DNA from: Pseudomonas sp. MUP55
GTDB taxonomy: Bacteria > Pseudomonadota > Gammaproteobacteria > Pseudomonadales > Pseudomonadaceae
NCBI RefSeq assembly: GCF_034043515.1
Contig: NZ_CP138214.1
Coordinates: 3,100,001-3,164,000, forward strand
Direction: 5' to 3'
DNA: 64,000 nt
In this document: positions 35,669 through 43,868 of the stretch, piece after piece
Layout: each line of letters begins with the position of its first letter
Numbering within the stretch: position 1 is the first letter of the stretch
Made by a program: the position numbers and the translations under genes
The notes under the pieces: model-generated
Told to the model about the DNA's origin: nothing
Seen by the model: only the letters and a program-made list of their open reading frames with translations
Databases searched by the model: none

Positions 35669-35690
35669 GATGCCACGTAAACGTGGCATC
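35669..35690 (+). terminator. Stem-loop after the second HAD gene
   Basis: gatgccacgt-aa-acgtggcatc is a perfect ten-base inverted repeat 20 bases after the stop. There is no T tract, so it may be a terminator of low efficiency or an mRNA end stabiliser. Confidence 0.4.
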
Positions 35691-35887
35691 AACTAAATCG
35701 CCCTCCACCGCCTCACTGGCCCCTGCGCATTTTATTTATTTTTTCTATTTTTAGATCGCCGTACTGCGCGAACTAAAGGAGGGCCGTCGCTTATTACCCA
35801 GCGCTGGCTATTTGTATCAACGGCGCCACCTGATAACTAGCGGCAGGCGCTACCTGTGCGAGTTGAACAATTAACGGAGTTTTTGGA

Positions 35888-37171
35888 ATGAGTGATATTA
35901 ATTCGAGCCCTGTTCTGGCAGCACGAGAAACTAACGTCTCTCGCGGCGTAGCATCGGCCCACCCGATCATTATCAGCCGTGCAGCCGGCAGCTATGTCTG
36001 GGATACCGATGGCAAGAAATACCTGGATTTCGTGGGAGGGATTGGCGTTTTGAACGTCGGTCATAACCACCCCGCCGTCGTCGATGCCATCAAGAAGCAA
36101 ATCGACAGCTTTACTCACGTCTGCTTTCAGGTGGGCGCTTATCAACCATATGTCGAGTTGGCAGGCAAGCTGAACGCACTGATAGGCGCGGGCGAGCCCT
36201 ATAAGTCCGTGTTCCTGACGACGGGTGCTGAAGCCGTGGAAAACGCCATCAAGATCGCCCGCAGCCACACCCGGCGCTCCGGGGTTATTGCCTTTCGCGG
36301 TGGCTTCCACGGCCGTACGCTGCTGGGGATCTCGCTGACCGGTTTCAGCCAACCGTACAAACAGAATTTCGGCCCTTTCGCACCTGACATTCATCACGCG
36401 ACTTACCCCAATGAGTACCGCGGCGTCACGACCGAACGGGCACTTGCCTCACTTCAGGACATTTTCGACACTCAGATTTTGCCTGAGCGCGTGGCCGCCA
36501 TTATTATTGAACCGGTGCTCGGCGACGGCGGTTTCGTGGCGGCCCCACCGGCGTTCATGCAAGCGCTGCGGGAACTGACTACACGTCACGGCATTGTGCT
36601 CATCTGTGATGAAATTCAAACGGGTTTTGGCCGCACCGGCAAGATGTTCGGGTTTGAGCATTCAGGCATCCAGCCCGACCTGATCACGGTTGCAAAAAGC
36701 CTGGCGGGCGGGATTCCGTTGTCCGGGGTCGTGGGTAAGGCAGACATCATGGATGCCCCTGCACCTGGCGGCTTGGGCGGTACCTACGGCGGTAACCCGT
36801 TGGGATGTGCCGCTGGCCTCGCGGTCCTGTCCATTTTCGCCAGCGAGAATCTGCTGGAGCGCAGCCAAGGTATTGGCCGGCAGTTGATGACTGGCTTCGA
36901 ACGTTTAAAGAATCGCCATCCGCAGATTGGCGATGTGCGCACCCTCGGCGCGATGGCCGCGGTTGAGTTTGTCGTTGACGAAGGCACCAAAGCGCCCGAC
37001 AGCGACCTTGCACAGAAAGTGATCGAGCAGGCGCGGTCGCGTGGGCTGCTGCTGATCAAATGCGGCGTCCACCGAAACATTGTGCGCTTTCTCTGCCCAC
37101 TCAATACCTCCGAGAGCGATGTCGCGGCCGCATTGACTATATTTGAGCTGGCGCTGGAAGCCAGTATTTGA
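35888..37171 (+). CDS. gabT: 4-aminobutyrate aminotransferase-like class III transaminase
   Basis: A 427-residue PLP enzyme that should transfer the amino group of GABA or a similar omega-amino acid to 2-oxoglutarate, giving succinic semialdehyde. The fold-type I motifs are all present: TTGAEAVENAIKIAR, RGGFHGRT, the Asp of LICDEIQTGFGRTG and the PLP lysine Lys270 in VAKSLAGGIPLSG. The length and motifs match GabT. TTTTTGGA precedes the ATG weakly. It lies with an Lrp regulator, a semialdehyde dehydrogenase and a GabP-type permease further on, supporting a GABA-type route. A terminator follows it. Confidence 0.88.
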   Translation: MSDINSSPVLAARETNVSRGVASAHPIIISRAAGSYVWDTDGKKYLDFVGGIGVLNVGHNHPAVVDAIKKQIDSFTHVCFQVGAYQPYVELAGKLNALIGAGEPYKSVFLTTGAEAVENAIKIARSHTRRSGVIAFRGGFHGRTLLGISLTGFSQPYKQNFGPFAPDIHHATYPNEYRGVTTERALASLQDIFDTQILPERVAAIIIEPVLGDGGFVAAPPAFMQALRELTTRHGIVLICDEIQTGFGRTGKMFGFEHSGIQPDLITVAKSLAGGIPLSGVVGKADIMDAPAPGGLGGTYGGNPLGCAAGLAVLSIFASENLLERSQGIGRQLMTGFERLKNRHPQIGDVRTLGAMAAVEFVVDEGTKAPDSDLAQKVIEQARSRGLLLIKCGVHRNIVRFLCPLNTSESDVAAALTIFELALEASI

Positions 37172-37206
37172 TTCATCGCGCTCTTCGAGCGGAAATGAAT
37201 CAGCAT

Positions 37207-37230
37207 AAGTCGCCTCGGTTGGCGACTTTT
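37207..37230 (+). terminator. Rho-independent terminator after the GABA transaminase gene
   Basis: aagtcgcc-tcggtt-ggcgactt is an eight-pair stem with a six-base loop followed by TT. It ends the transaminase transcript ahead of the Lrp-type gene. Confidence 0.7.
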
Positions 37231-37293
37231 GCATTGCAGCATCGACACCCCGTCATGCGCCGAGGGCGGCGCTCACCAGAGAGGCGAATGGAG

Positions 37294-37776
37294 ATGCATG
37301 ACCTGACCAGGCTTGACCGCATAGATATTTGCATTCTTGCCCAACTGCAAAAGGACAGTTCACTGACTAATGCGGCCCTTGCGGAAAGAGTCAACCTTTC
37401 ACCAAGCCCTTGCTACATCAGGGTCAAACGCCTTGAGAAAAGTGGCTACATCTTGAGATATTCCGCAACCTTGAATATCGCCAAGATTGCGGACTCACTG
37501 ACTATCTATTCCGAGATCGAGCTGGACCAGCATCGTAAGGAGAGCTTTCAGCGATTTGAAGCCGCCATTTGCAAATATCCCGACGTACAGGAATGTTACA
37601 TGGTGACCGGGAAAATAGATTATGTGTTGAAGCTCATCTGCAAAAGCGTGGTTGAATATCAAGCCATCATGGATGAGCTATTACAAAGCGAATGCGGCGT
37701 TGCGCGATTCCATACGTTCTTTGTGACCAAGACAGTCTTTCGAAGAGAGGGCGTCGATTTACAGGCACTTCTGTAG
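37294..37776 (+). CDS. Lrp/AsnC family transcriptional regulator
   Basis: A 160-residue leucine-responsive-type regulator. The N-terminal helix-turn-helix reads LDRIDICILAQLQKDSSLTN, then AALAERVNLSPSPCYIRVKRLEKSG. The ligand-binding RAM domain follows (about 70-155; VQECYMVTGKIDYVLKLICK). I chose ATG 37294 because GAGAGG lies nine bases before it; the ATG at 37288 is too near that site, and the open frame further upstream runs through the terminator. Lrp-type proteins in such clusters sense an amino acid and control its catabolism, here probably the gabT-like gene or the DadA-like gene. Confidence 0.85.
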   Translation: MHDLTRLDRIDICILAQLQKDSSLTNAALAERVNLSPSPCYIRVKRLEKSGYILRYSATLNIAKIADSLTIYSEIELDQHRKESFQRFEAAICKYPDVQECYMVTGKIDYVLKLICKSVVEYQAIMDELLQSECGVARFHTFFVTKTVFRREGVDLQALL

Positions 37777-37796
37777 TGCGCAAATGCCTTATAACC

Positions 37797-38702
37797 CTAG
37801 CGGGGCATGTGAGCGTCCATCGCCTTCAACGTGCGCTTCCACAGCTCGATGTAGGCCTCTTCGGTCATGTACGCGGCGTGCGGGGTCAGCGTTACATTCT
37901 GCGCATCACACCACGGATCATTCGCCTCAATCGGCTCCTGCCAGAACACGTCAAGCGCGGCGTGCCCGACCTGACCGGACTGCAGCGCCTGGGCAAGATC
38001 ATCCTGATCGATCAACCCGGCGCGAGCGGTGTTGATTACCAGCGCTCCAGGGCTAAGCAGGCTCAGGCGCGAAGCATTGAGAAAGCCGGCGGTGTCGGCA
38101 TTAAGGGCCAAGTGCAGTGAAACGACCTCTGCCCCGGCAAGCACCCGCTCTATGTCCGCCTCAAAATAGGCGGTATCGACCGGCGTACGATTCCACGCTG
38201 AAACGCACATGCCCAGTGCCGAGGCCATTTCGGCGTAGCAGCGACCGACCTCTCCGAAACCGATCACCGCAACCTTGCGACCTTTGAGTTGCATGCCGCC
38301 CCGTGGCAGCCATACGCCGCGAACGATGTCCTTGACCATTGGCCCCAACTTGCGGGCCGCCGCAAAGGTCAGCGCCATGGCATGTTCCGCCACCGCCGTA
38401 CTGCCATAACCGGGGGTGGTACTCACGGCAATGTTGTTAGCCTTTGCCCATTCCAGAGGAAGGTATGCACCAGCACCGGTGCCCATGAAAACGATGGCTT
38501 TCAGATGCGGGCATGCAGCCAGGGTCTGTGCCGTGATGGCCGTGTGTTCGACCAACATGACCTGGGCGGTTTGACACAACGCAATGACATCCACGGCAGT
38601 CGGATCGCCAACATGTATATAAGTGTCTTGCGGGCTGACCAGGCGGCCGGACTCAAACAGGGCTTTAAGCTCAGGCGTACAGTCAATAAATACAGCGCTC
38701 AT
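37797..38702 (-). CDS. D-isomer-specific 2-hydroxyacid dehydrogenase
   Basis: A 301-residue NAD(P)-dependent dehydrogenase. The Rossmann motif GFGEVG lies in KVAVIGFGEVGRCYAEMASALGM; the substrate-binding Arg is in NTARAGLIDQ and the catalytic His in LTPHAAYMTEEAY. GGAGG lies seven bases before ATG 38702, so the upstream in-frame ATG at 38726 is not used. It likely interconverts a 2-keto acid and a D-2-hydroxy acid. It is divergent from the DadA-like gene, whose oxidative deamination would supply keto acids. The exact substrate is unknown. Confidence 0.87.
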   Translation of the reverse strand: MSAVFIDCTPELKALFESGRLVSPQDTYIHVGDPTAVDVIALCQTAQVMLVEHTAITAQTLAACPHLKAIVFMGTGAGAYLPLEWAKANNIAVSTTPGYGSTAVAEHAMALTFAAARKLGPMVKDIVRGVWLPRGGMQLKGRKVAVIGFGEVGRCYAEMASALGMCVSAWNRTPVDTAYFEADIERVLAGAEVVSLHLALNADTAGFLNASRLSLLSPGALVINTARAGLIDQDDLAQALQSGQVGHAALDVFWQEPIEANDPWCDAQNVTLTPHAAYMTEEAYIELWKRTLKAMDAHMPR

Positions 38703-38946
38703 GAAATGACCTCCGTTAAAAGTCACTACAGACTAAGCCCGCCACGTCGAAAAAAATAACTTTAATACTGGGTTTAAAAGCGATTTTGCATCGTCGCGAA
38801 TAATGTTTCGAATAAAAAATAATAAGCAGATGCGCATAATCAAATGGCATTGAAGTGTTCGGTTTATACCCGGCAATGCGCGCAATAAGCCATGGCCTGT
38901 CGTCACGGCCAAACGATAACGACGTAACCATTCAAAGGGTTTGATT

Positions 38947-40191
38947 ATGAAAGTGTTGGTGCTGGGTGCAGGTCTTGCCGGGATTCCTTCAGCCTACTAT
39001 CTGGCTCGGGATGGTCATGACGTCACGGTGATTGATCGCCAGTCCGCGCCGGCTATGGAAACAAGCTTTGCAAACGGAAGCCTGCTTTGCCAAGGCCACT
39101 CTTACCCGTGGGCAAGTCCTGCAGCGCCACGCATCATGATGAAATCATTTTTTCGAAATGACCAGGCATTGCGCATTGCGCCCAAGATAGACCCAAGAAT
39201 GTGGTCGTGGCTCATCAAGTTTCTCTGCGAATGCCCAAGAGCGCGAGCAGACAAACACGCAGCCACTCGCCTGAGATTGGCGTCCTATTCTCAGGAGGTC
39301 ATGAAAGAGGTGGTGAACGATACCCAAATCCAGTTCCATCACGTCGACAAAGGTCTTCTTTATGTCTATCGGACGCAACATTCGATGGAAGAAGGCTTGC
39401 GCCAGATGCGCGTCCTGGAGCAAGCCGGATTGAACATTGAAGTAGTATCCGCAGCACGTGTCGCACAGCTTGAGCCCGCACTCAAACCTGTCGCCGATAA
39501 ACTGGTGGGAGGCGTTTACGTACCGTCTGACGGAACGGGCGACGCTCGGCTGTTCACCGCCGAACTGGCACGAGTGTGTGCCGAGCGCGGGGTCAAGTTC
39601 ATGTTCAACACCCAAGTTCTGGGCCTGGATATCGACAACCGGAAAGTGCGCGCCGTCAGCACATCCAAAGGGGTGATCGCAGCAGACGCTATTGTCGTTG
39701 CCATGGGGTCTTACTCATCGATTCTACTGCGCAACCATGGGGTAAAAATCGATGTTTTTCCGGTCAAAGGCTACTCCATGACAGTCCCTATCGAACGGCC
39801 TGATGAAGCCCCGACGATGGGCGGGCTGGACGAGGACAATCTTTTGGCATATTCCGTGCTGGGAGATCGCTTGCGCCTGACCGCAACGGCGGAATTCACC
39901 GGCTATGACATGAGTATTTCACGCGACGACTTTCGCTACATGACCCAGGCCGCGAAAGACCTGTTCCCCACCATTGGCGATTACTCCAAGGCTGAGCTGT
40001 GGTGCGGCCTGCGCCCCGCTACACCGGACGGCAACCCGCTATTTGGCGCAACCCAAATCACCAACCTGTTCCTCAATACCGGCCACGGTTCTCAAGGATG
40101 GACCATGTCCTGCGGCAGCGGGAAGGTGACGGCCGATCTGATCGCGGGCCGCACGCCAGACCTGGACATCAGCGCGATGCTCTATCAATAA
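38947..40191 (+). CDS. FAD-dependent D-amino acid dehydrogenase (DadA-like)
   Basis: A 414-residue flavoprotein of the DAO family. The FAD fingerprint VLGAGLAGIPSAYYLARDGH begins at residue 5; the C-terminal part GLRPATPDGNPLFGATQITNLFLNTGHGSQGWTMSCGSG is the classic DadA signature. It should oxidatively deaminate a D-amino acid or a related imino compound and pass electrons to the respiratory chain. AAGGG before ATG 38947 favours it over TTG 38941. It is divergent from the 2-hydroxyacid dehydrogenase and heads toward a tautomerase and a semialdehyde dehydrogenase. It is not next to an alr racemase, so it is probably not the housekeeping DadA. Confidence 0.85.
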   Translation: MKVLVLGAGLAGIPSAYYLARDGHDVTVIDRQSAPAMETSFANGSLLCQGHSYPWASPAAPRIMMKSFFRNDQALRIAPKIDPRMWSWLIKFLCECPRARADKHAATRLRLASYSQEVMKEVVNDTQIQFHHVDKGLLYVYRTQHSMEEGLRQMRVLEQAGLNIEVVSAARVAQLEPALKPVADKLVGGVYVPSDGTGDARLFTAELARVCAERGVKFMFNTQVLGLDIDNRKVRAVSTSKGVIAADAIVVAMGSYSSILLRNHGVKIDVFPVKGYSMTVPIERPDEAPTMGGLDEDNLLAYSVLGDRLRLTATAEFTGYDMSISRDDFRYMTQAAKDLFPTIGDYSKAELWCGLRPATPDGNPLFGATQITNLFLNTGHGSQGWTMSCGSGKVTADLIAGRTPDLDISAMLYQ

Positions 40192-40211
40192 ACACCGACC
40201 CTGCTGCCTGT

Positions 40212-40241
40212 CATAGGAGAGAACTGCCAGTTTTTCCTATG
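40212..40241. promoter_or_regulatory. Candidate shared operator CATAGGA-N16-TCCTATG (copy 4)
   Basis: The best of four copies: CATAGGA at 40212-40218 and TCCTATG at 40235-40241 form perfect seven-base inverted arms with a 16-base spacer. It lies 66 bases before the tautomerase start, where it could control the tautomerase-dehydrogenase unit. Confidence 0.55.
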
Positions 40242-40306
40242 CCGTATTTGTAGTTCGAATTTACCGCGCGCTCTACTCTACAGATGAGTCGACCTGGAGG
40301 TTTGCC

Positions 40307-40666
40307 ATGCCATTAGCTTTGATCGAAACCTGTCGCAAACGAACCGATGATGAAATAGAGCAACTGCTGCAGGCGGTCTACGAGGCGCAGTTGAATGCAT
40401 TCAATGTGCCCGCATCAGATCGGCAGCTGCGGTATGTAGAGCACAACCCCAAGTGGTTTTTTACACCACCGGACAGTTCGGAAAACTTCATTCTTATTAC
40501 GATCCAACTGTTTTCGGGGCGAACAGATGTTGCCAAACAAATGCTTTACCAAGAGATCATCAAACGCCTCGGTGCCTTAGGCATACACGAGATTGATATT
40601 TTTATCGGTTTAATTGAATCACCCCGTGAAAACTGGTGCATCCGCAATGGGCAGCCGGCGCCCTAG
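40307..40666 (+). CDS. Tautomerase family protein
   Basis: A 119-residue tautomerase-superfamily protein. The start MPLALIETC leaves Pro as the N-terminal residue after Met removal, the catalytic base of this family. The remainder (SSENFILITIQLFSGRTDVAKQMLYQEIIKRLGALGI) fits the MIF/tautomerase-2 type of about 120 residues. CTGGAGG precedes the ATG. It could tautomerise an unsaturated or halogenated intermediate, which would also fit with the HAD hydrolases. It is followed after 70 bases by the semialdehyde dehydrogenase and is probably cotranscribed with it. Confidence 0.82.
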   Translation: MPLALIETCRKRTDDEIEQLLQAVYEAQLNAFNVPASDRQLRYVEHNPKWFFTPPDSSENFILITIQLFSGRTDVAKQMLYQEIIKRLGALGIHEIDIFIGLIESPRENWCIRNGQPAP

Positions 40667-40736
40667 CGAGACTTTCGCGCCCGTTCAGGCACGCGGTACA
40701 GCGCGCTTGAACCGTCATTATTATTATGGAGGTAGC

Positions 40737-42212
40737 ATGTCTTTCGTCATTGAAAACACCGAACTATTGCGCCAGATGAACTTCATCGACGGCACATGGT
40801 GCGATGCCCGGAGCAAACGTATCCTGCCGGTGCTCAACCCGGCCACTGGCGAGGTCTATGCCACCGTCCCCGACAGTGATGAGGTGGATGCCAAGGCTGC
40901 GGTTGACGCTGCGGCGGCGGCTTTCACCGGTTGGAAAAAGGTACCGGCGAAACAACGCGCCAACATTCTCAAGCGCTGGAACGACCTGATCCTGGCGAAT
41001 GCCCAGGACCTGGGAAAAATCATTTCCTCGGAACAGGGCAAACCCCTGGCCGAAGGTGTAGGGGAAGTGGCTTACGCAGCCAGTTACGTTGAGTGGTTCG
41101 CTGAGGAAGCAACGCGTGCCAACGGAGAGATCATCCCGTCTCCGGCCACCGGACGGCGTATGGCTGCGCATAAAGAAGCCGTGGGTGTGATCGCGGCGAT
41201 TACACCCTGGAATTTCCCGGCAGCCATGATTGCCCGTAAAATCGCGCCCGCCCTGGCGGCAGGCTGTACGGTGGTGTGCAAACCGGCGGCAGAAACGCCT
41301 CTGACGTCCCTGGCCCTGGTCAAGCTGGCCGAACTGGCCGGCGTTCCTCCCGGCGTCTTGAACATCGTTGTAACCTCCAGATCCAGGAGCGTCGCGGATG
41401 TGTGGTTGAATGACCCCAGGGTTCGCAAGATTACCTTTACCGGATCCACCCCCGTCGGTAAGCACCTGGCGCGGGCGTCCGCCGATACGCTTAAAAAGTT
41501 GTCATTGGAATTGGGCGGCAATGCCCCTTTCATCGTCTTCGACGATGCCGCGATTGATGACGCGATCGAAGGCTTGATGGTCGCGAAGTTCCGAAACGGC
41601 GGCCAGACCTGTGTGTGCCCCAATCGCATTTATGTGCAGGACGGCGTTTACGATGAATTCGTAGACAAGCTGACTGCACGTGTTGCAGCGCTGGTCGTTG
41701 GCCCTGCGACCAACCCGGCCTCGCAGATTGGCCCGATGATCAATGCCAAGGCCATCGAAAAGATCGAAAGTCACGTGGCGGATGCCGTCAGTCGCGGCGC
41801 GCGCGTGGCGACCGGTGGTAAACGCATCCAGTCGAAAGAGTGCGTGAGTGACACCTACTACGCACCTACCGTGCTGGTCGATGTGGATAAGGCCTCAAGG
41901 TGCTTCCTGGAGGAAACATTCGGTCCGGTCGCGCCGGTCACGCGCTTCACCACCGAGGCTGAAGTGCTGTTGTGGGCCAACGACTCCCCGTTCGGCCTCG
42001 CCTCTTACTTCTACACGACTGACCTGCGCCGGGTCACCCGGGTGGCCGAAGCACTCGAGTGCGGCATCGTAGGTATCAATGAGGGCGCCCTCGCGGCCGA
42101 AGCGGCCCCCTTTGGTGGCGTGAAAGATTCAGGTTATGGGCGCGAAGGCTCCACCCACGGTCTGGAAGAGTACATGCACATCAAATACACCTGCCAAGGC
42201 GGGCTGGACTGA
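40737..42212 (+). CDS. NAD(P)-dependent succinate-semialdehyde dehydrogenase-like (GabD-type)
   Basis: A 491-residue aldehyde dehydrogenase. Catalytic residues are Glu in SLELGGNAPFIVF and Cys292 in GGQTCVCPNRIYV; the cofactor region reads FTGSTPVGKHLAR. Length and text match GabD-type succinate-semialdehyde dehydrogenases. GGAGG before ATG 40737 sets the start; the open frame before it overlaps the tautomerase. It should oxidise the semialdehyde produced by one of the class III transaminases of the island to the dicarboxylic acid, leading to the TCA cycle. An 8-pair stem-loop follows about 25 bases after the stop. Confidence 0.88.
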   Translation: MSFVIENTELLRQMNFIDGTWCDARSKRILPVLNPATGEVYATVPDSDEVDAKAAVDAAAAAFTGWKKVPAKQRANILKRWNDLILANAQDLGKIISSEQGKPLAEGVGEVAYAASYVEWFAEEATRANGEIIPSPATGRRMAAHKEAVGVIAAITPWNFPAAMIARKIAPALAAGCTVVCKPAAETPLTSLALVKLAELAGVPPGVLNIVVTSRSRSVADVWLNDPRVRKITFTGSTPVGKHLARASADTLKKLSLELGGNAPFIVFDDAAIDDAIEGLMVAKFRNGGQTCVCPNRIYVQDGVYDEFVDKLTARVAALVVGPATNPASQIGPMINAKAIEKIESHVADAVSRGARVATGGKRIQSKECVSDTYYAPTVLVDVDKASRCFLEETFGPVAPVTRFTTEAEVLLWANDSPFGLASYFYTTDLRRVTRVAEALECGIVGINEGALAAEAAPFGGVKDSGYGREGSTHGLEEYMHIKYTCQGGLD

Positions 42213-42237
42213 TCCTTCGCGCCTAACGGGCGCATTG

Positions 42238-42261
42238 CCGACCGCCGTGTCACGCGGTCGG
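42238..42261 (+). terminator. Stem-loop after the semialdehyde dehydrogenase gene
   Basis: CCGACCGC at 42238-42245 pairs perfectly with GCGGTCGG at 42254-42261 over an eight-base loop. It lacks a T run, so it may act as a weak terminator or mRNA end. Confidence 0.4.
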
Positions 42262-42340
42262 TAACGGCAGGCCTCTGTCCGATAAAGCCGCCATTCGCGC
42301 CCTGCCCCCTCCTTCAGCGGTTTCCTGCCCGTCACGCGGC

Positions 42341-42357
42341 GCGGGTTCAAGTCCCGC
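42341..42357 (+). other. tRNA T-arm-like sequence (possible tRNA fragment)
   Basis: gcggg-ttcaagt-cccgc matches a tRNA T-arm exactly: a five-pair stem with the seven-base loop TTCAAGT, which follows the TTCRANY consensus. No D-arm, anticodon arm or acceptor stem with CCA is recognisable around it, so it is not an intact tRNA. It could be a remnant left by site-specific integration, or chance. Confidence 0.3.
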
Positions 42358-42427
42358 CTGAAACCCCGCGCACAGTTTGTTTGATGCCATCCATCCGTTA
42401 AACGACTCGATAGTCATTGGAGTTTAT

Positions 42428-43789
42428 ATGCACGACGTAGATCGCCTGCTGCGCCAGGATCGTCATTGGGTTCATCCTGTCACCGCCTTGCTGGAACATG
42501 AAGCGATGGGGCCCTGTATCTGGAAGTCCGCCGAGGGTATCCATCTCACCGATATTCATGGCAAACGTGTGCAGGATGCCTTCTCCGGTCTGTGGTGTGT
42601 GAATGCCGGTTATGGGCAGCAATCCATTGTGCGGGCGGCCCAGCGTCAGTTGGAAACGCTGCCCTATGCCACCGGTTATTTTCACTTCGCCAGCGAGCCG
42701 GCGATACAGCTCGCAGCCCGGCTGGCAGCGATAGCGCCTAAAGGTCTGGATCGAGTGGTGTTCGGCCAAGGTGGATCGGATGCGGTCGACACCGCTATTC
42801 GCCTGGTTCGCTACTACTTCAACGCCATCGGGCGGCCGCAAAAGAAGCAGTTCATAGGGCTGCAGCGCGGCTACCACGGCACGTCGTCCAATGGCAGCGG
42901 ATTAACCGCGTTACCCTTGTTTCACCGCTATTTCGATGTGCCCACCCATGAACAGCACCACATTCCCTCCCCTTACACCTATCGGCATCCAGAAGGCCCT
43001 GACGAACACCAGGTGCTGCGCAGCACGGTCAAGGCACTGGAAGACAAGGTCGCTGAAATCGGCGCGCAGAACGTTGCTGCATTCATCTGCGAACCCATTC
43101 AAGGCTCGGGTGGGGTAATCGTTCCACCGAACGGTTTTTTAAGGGCGATGCGTGACGCGTGTGATCGTTTGGGTATTTTACTGATCGTCGACGAGGTGAT
43201 CACTGGGTTCGGGCGTACTGGTCCGATGTTCGCCTGTGAATCGGAAGGAGTGAGCCCGGATTTGATGACGCTCGCCAAAGGCCTGACCTCCGGTTACGCG
43301 CCAATGGGTGCAACCTTGATTAGCGAGCAAATCTACGCCGCCATCGCCGCAGCCGGTAGTGACGGAACCGCCCTGGGTCATGGGCAAACCTACGCAGGGC
43401 ACCCGGTCAGTGCTGCAATCGCGAACGCAACACTTGACCTCTATCTGGAAGGTGGCCTCCTGCAGAATGGCCAGGAGGTAGGCGCTTACTTTCAACGCAA
43501 GCTCAAGCAACTGGAGTCACTGGCTTGCGTCGGTGAGGTGCGTGGCCGTGGCATGCTGGCAGCCTTGGAATTCGTGACGGACAAACAGACCCGATCAAAG
43601 CCGCAAGCCTCCCTGCAGTTCGGACAGCAAGTGCTCAAGCATGCGTTTACCGAGGGATTGGTGTTCAGAGCCTTTTCCGACGACATCCTGGGGTTTGCAC
43701 CGTCGTTGAACTACACCACGGCCGATATCGATACCCTCATCGAGATCTTGAAACATGCCATCGAGAAGACGGCCGCTCGCGTACTGTAA
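42428..43789 (+). CDS. Class III omega-amino acid aminotransferase (beta-alanine/pyruvate type)
   Basis: A 453-residue PLP transaminase of the aspartate aminotransferase family (class III). Motifs: QGGSDAVDTAIRLVRYYF, GLQRGYHGTSSNGS, IVDEVITGFGRTG and the PLP lysine Lys284 in TLAKGLTSGYAPM. This branch takes omega-amino acids, diamines or taurine with pyruvate as acceptor. TTGGAG six bases before ATG 42428 marks the start. It is a second transaminase in the island, distinct from the GabT-like one, so the island may serve two amines or two steps. It converges with the permease gene across a bidirectional terminator. Confidence 0.87.
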   Translation: MHDVDRLLRQDRHWVHPVTALLEHEAMGPCIWKSAEGIHLTDIHGKRVQDAFSGLWCVNAGYGQQSIVRAAQRQLETLPYATGYFHFASEPAIQLAARLAAIAPKGLDRVVFGQGGSDAVDTAIRLVRYYFNAIGRPQKKQFIGLQRGYHGTSSNGSGLTALPLFHRYFDVPTHEQHHIPSPYTYRHPEGPDEHQVLRSTVKALEDKVAEIGAQNVAAFICEPIQGSGGVIVPPNGFLRAMRDACDRLGILLIVDEVITGFGRTGPMFACESEGVSPDLMTLAKGLTSGYAPMGATLISEQIYAAIAAAGSDGTALGHGQTYAGHPVSAAIANATLDLYLEGGLLQNGQEVGAYFQRKLKQLESLACVGEVRGRGMLAALEFVTDKQTRSKPQASLQFGQQVLKHAFTEGLVFRAFSDDILGFAPSLNYTTADIDTLIEILKHAIEKTAARVL

Positions 43790-43822
43790 CTGAACAGCGC
43801 AGCGAGTCAGCCACACACAAAA

Positions 43823-43853
43823 AGCCCAGACCGCACGCCGGCCTGGGCTGTTT
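43823..43853. terminator. Bidirectional rho-independent terminator
   Basis: agcccag at 43823-43829 pairs with ctgggct at 43843-43849. It is followed by TTT on the plus side and preceded by five A on the other, giving a T run on the minus strand. It sits between the convergent transaminase and permease genes and should stop both. Confidence 0.8.
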
Positions 43854-43868
43854 CATGCAACCGCGACG

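Noticed and set aside
35690..35887. Possible small RNA between the second HAD gene and the GABA transaminase
   Set aside because: Only the stem-loop at 35669 stands out; there is no further structure or clear promoter-terminator pair.
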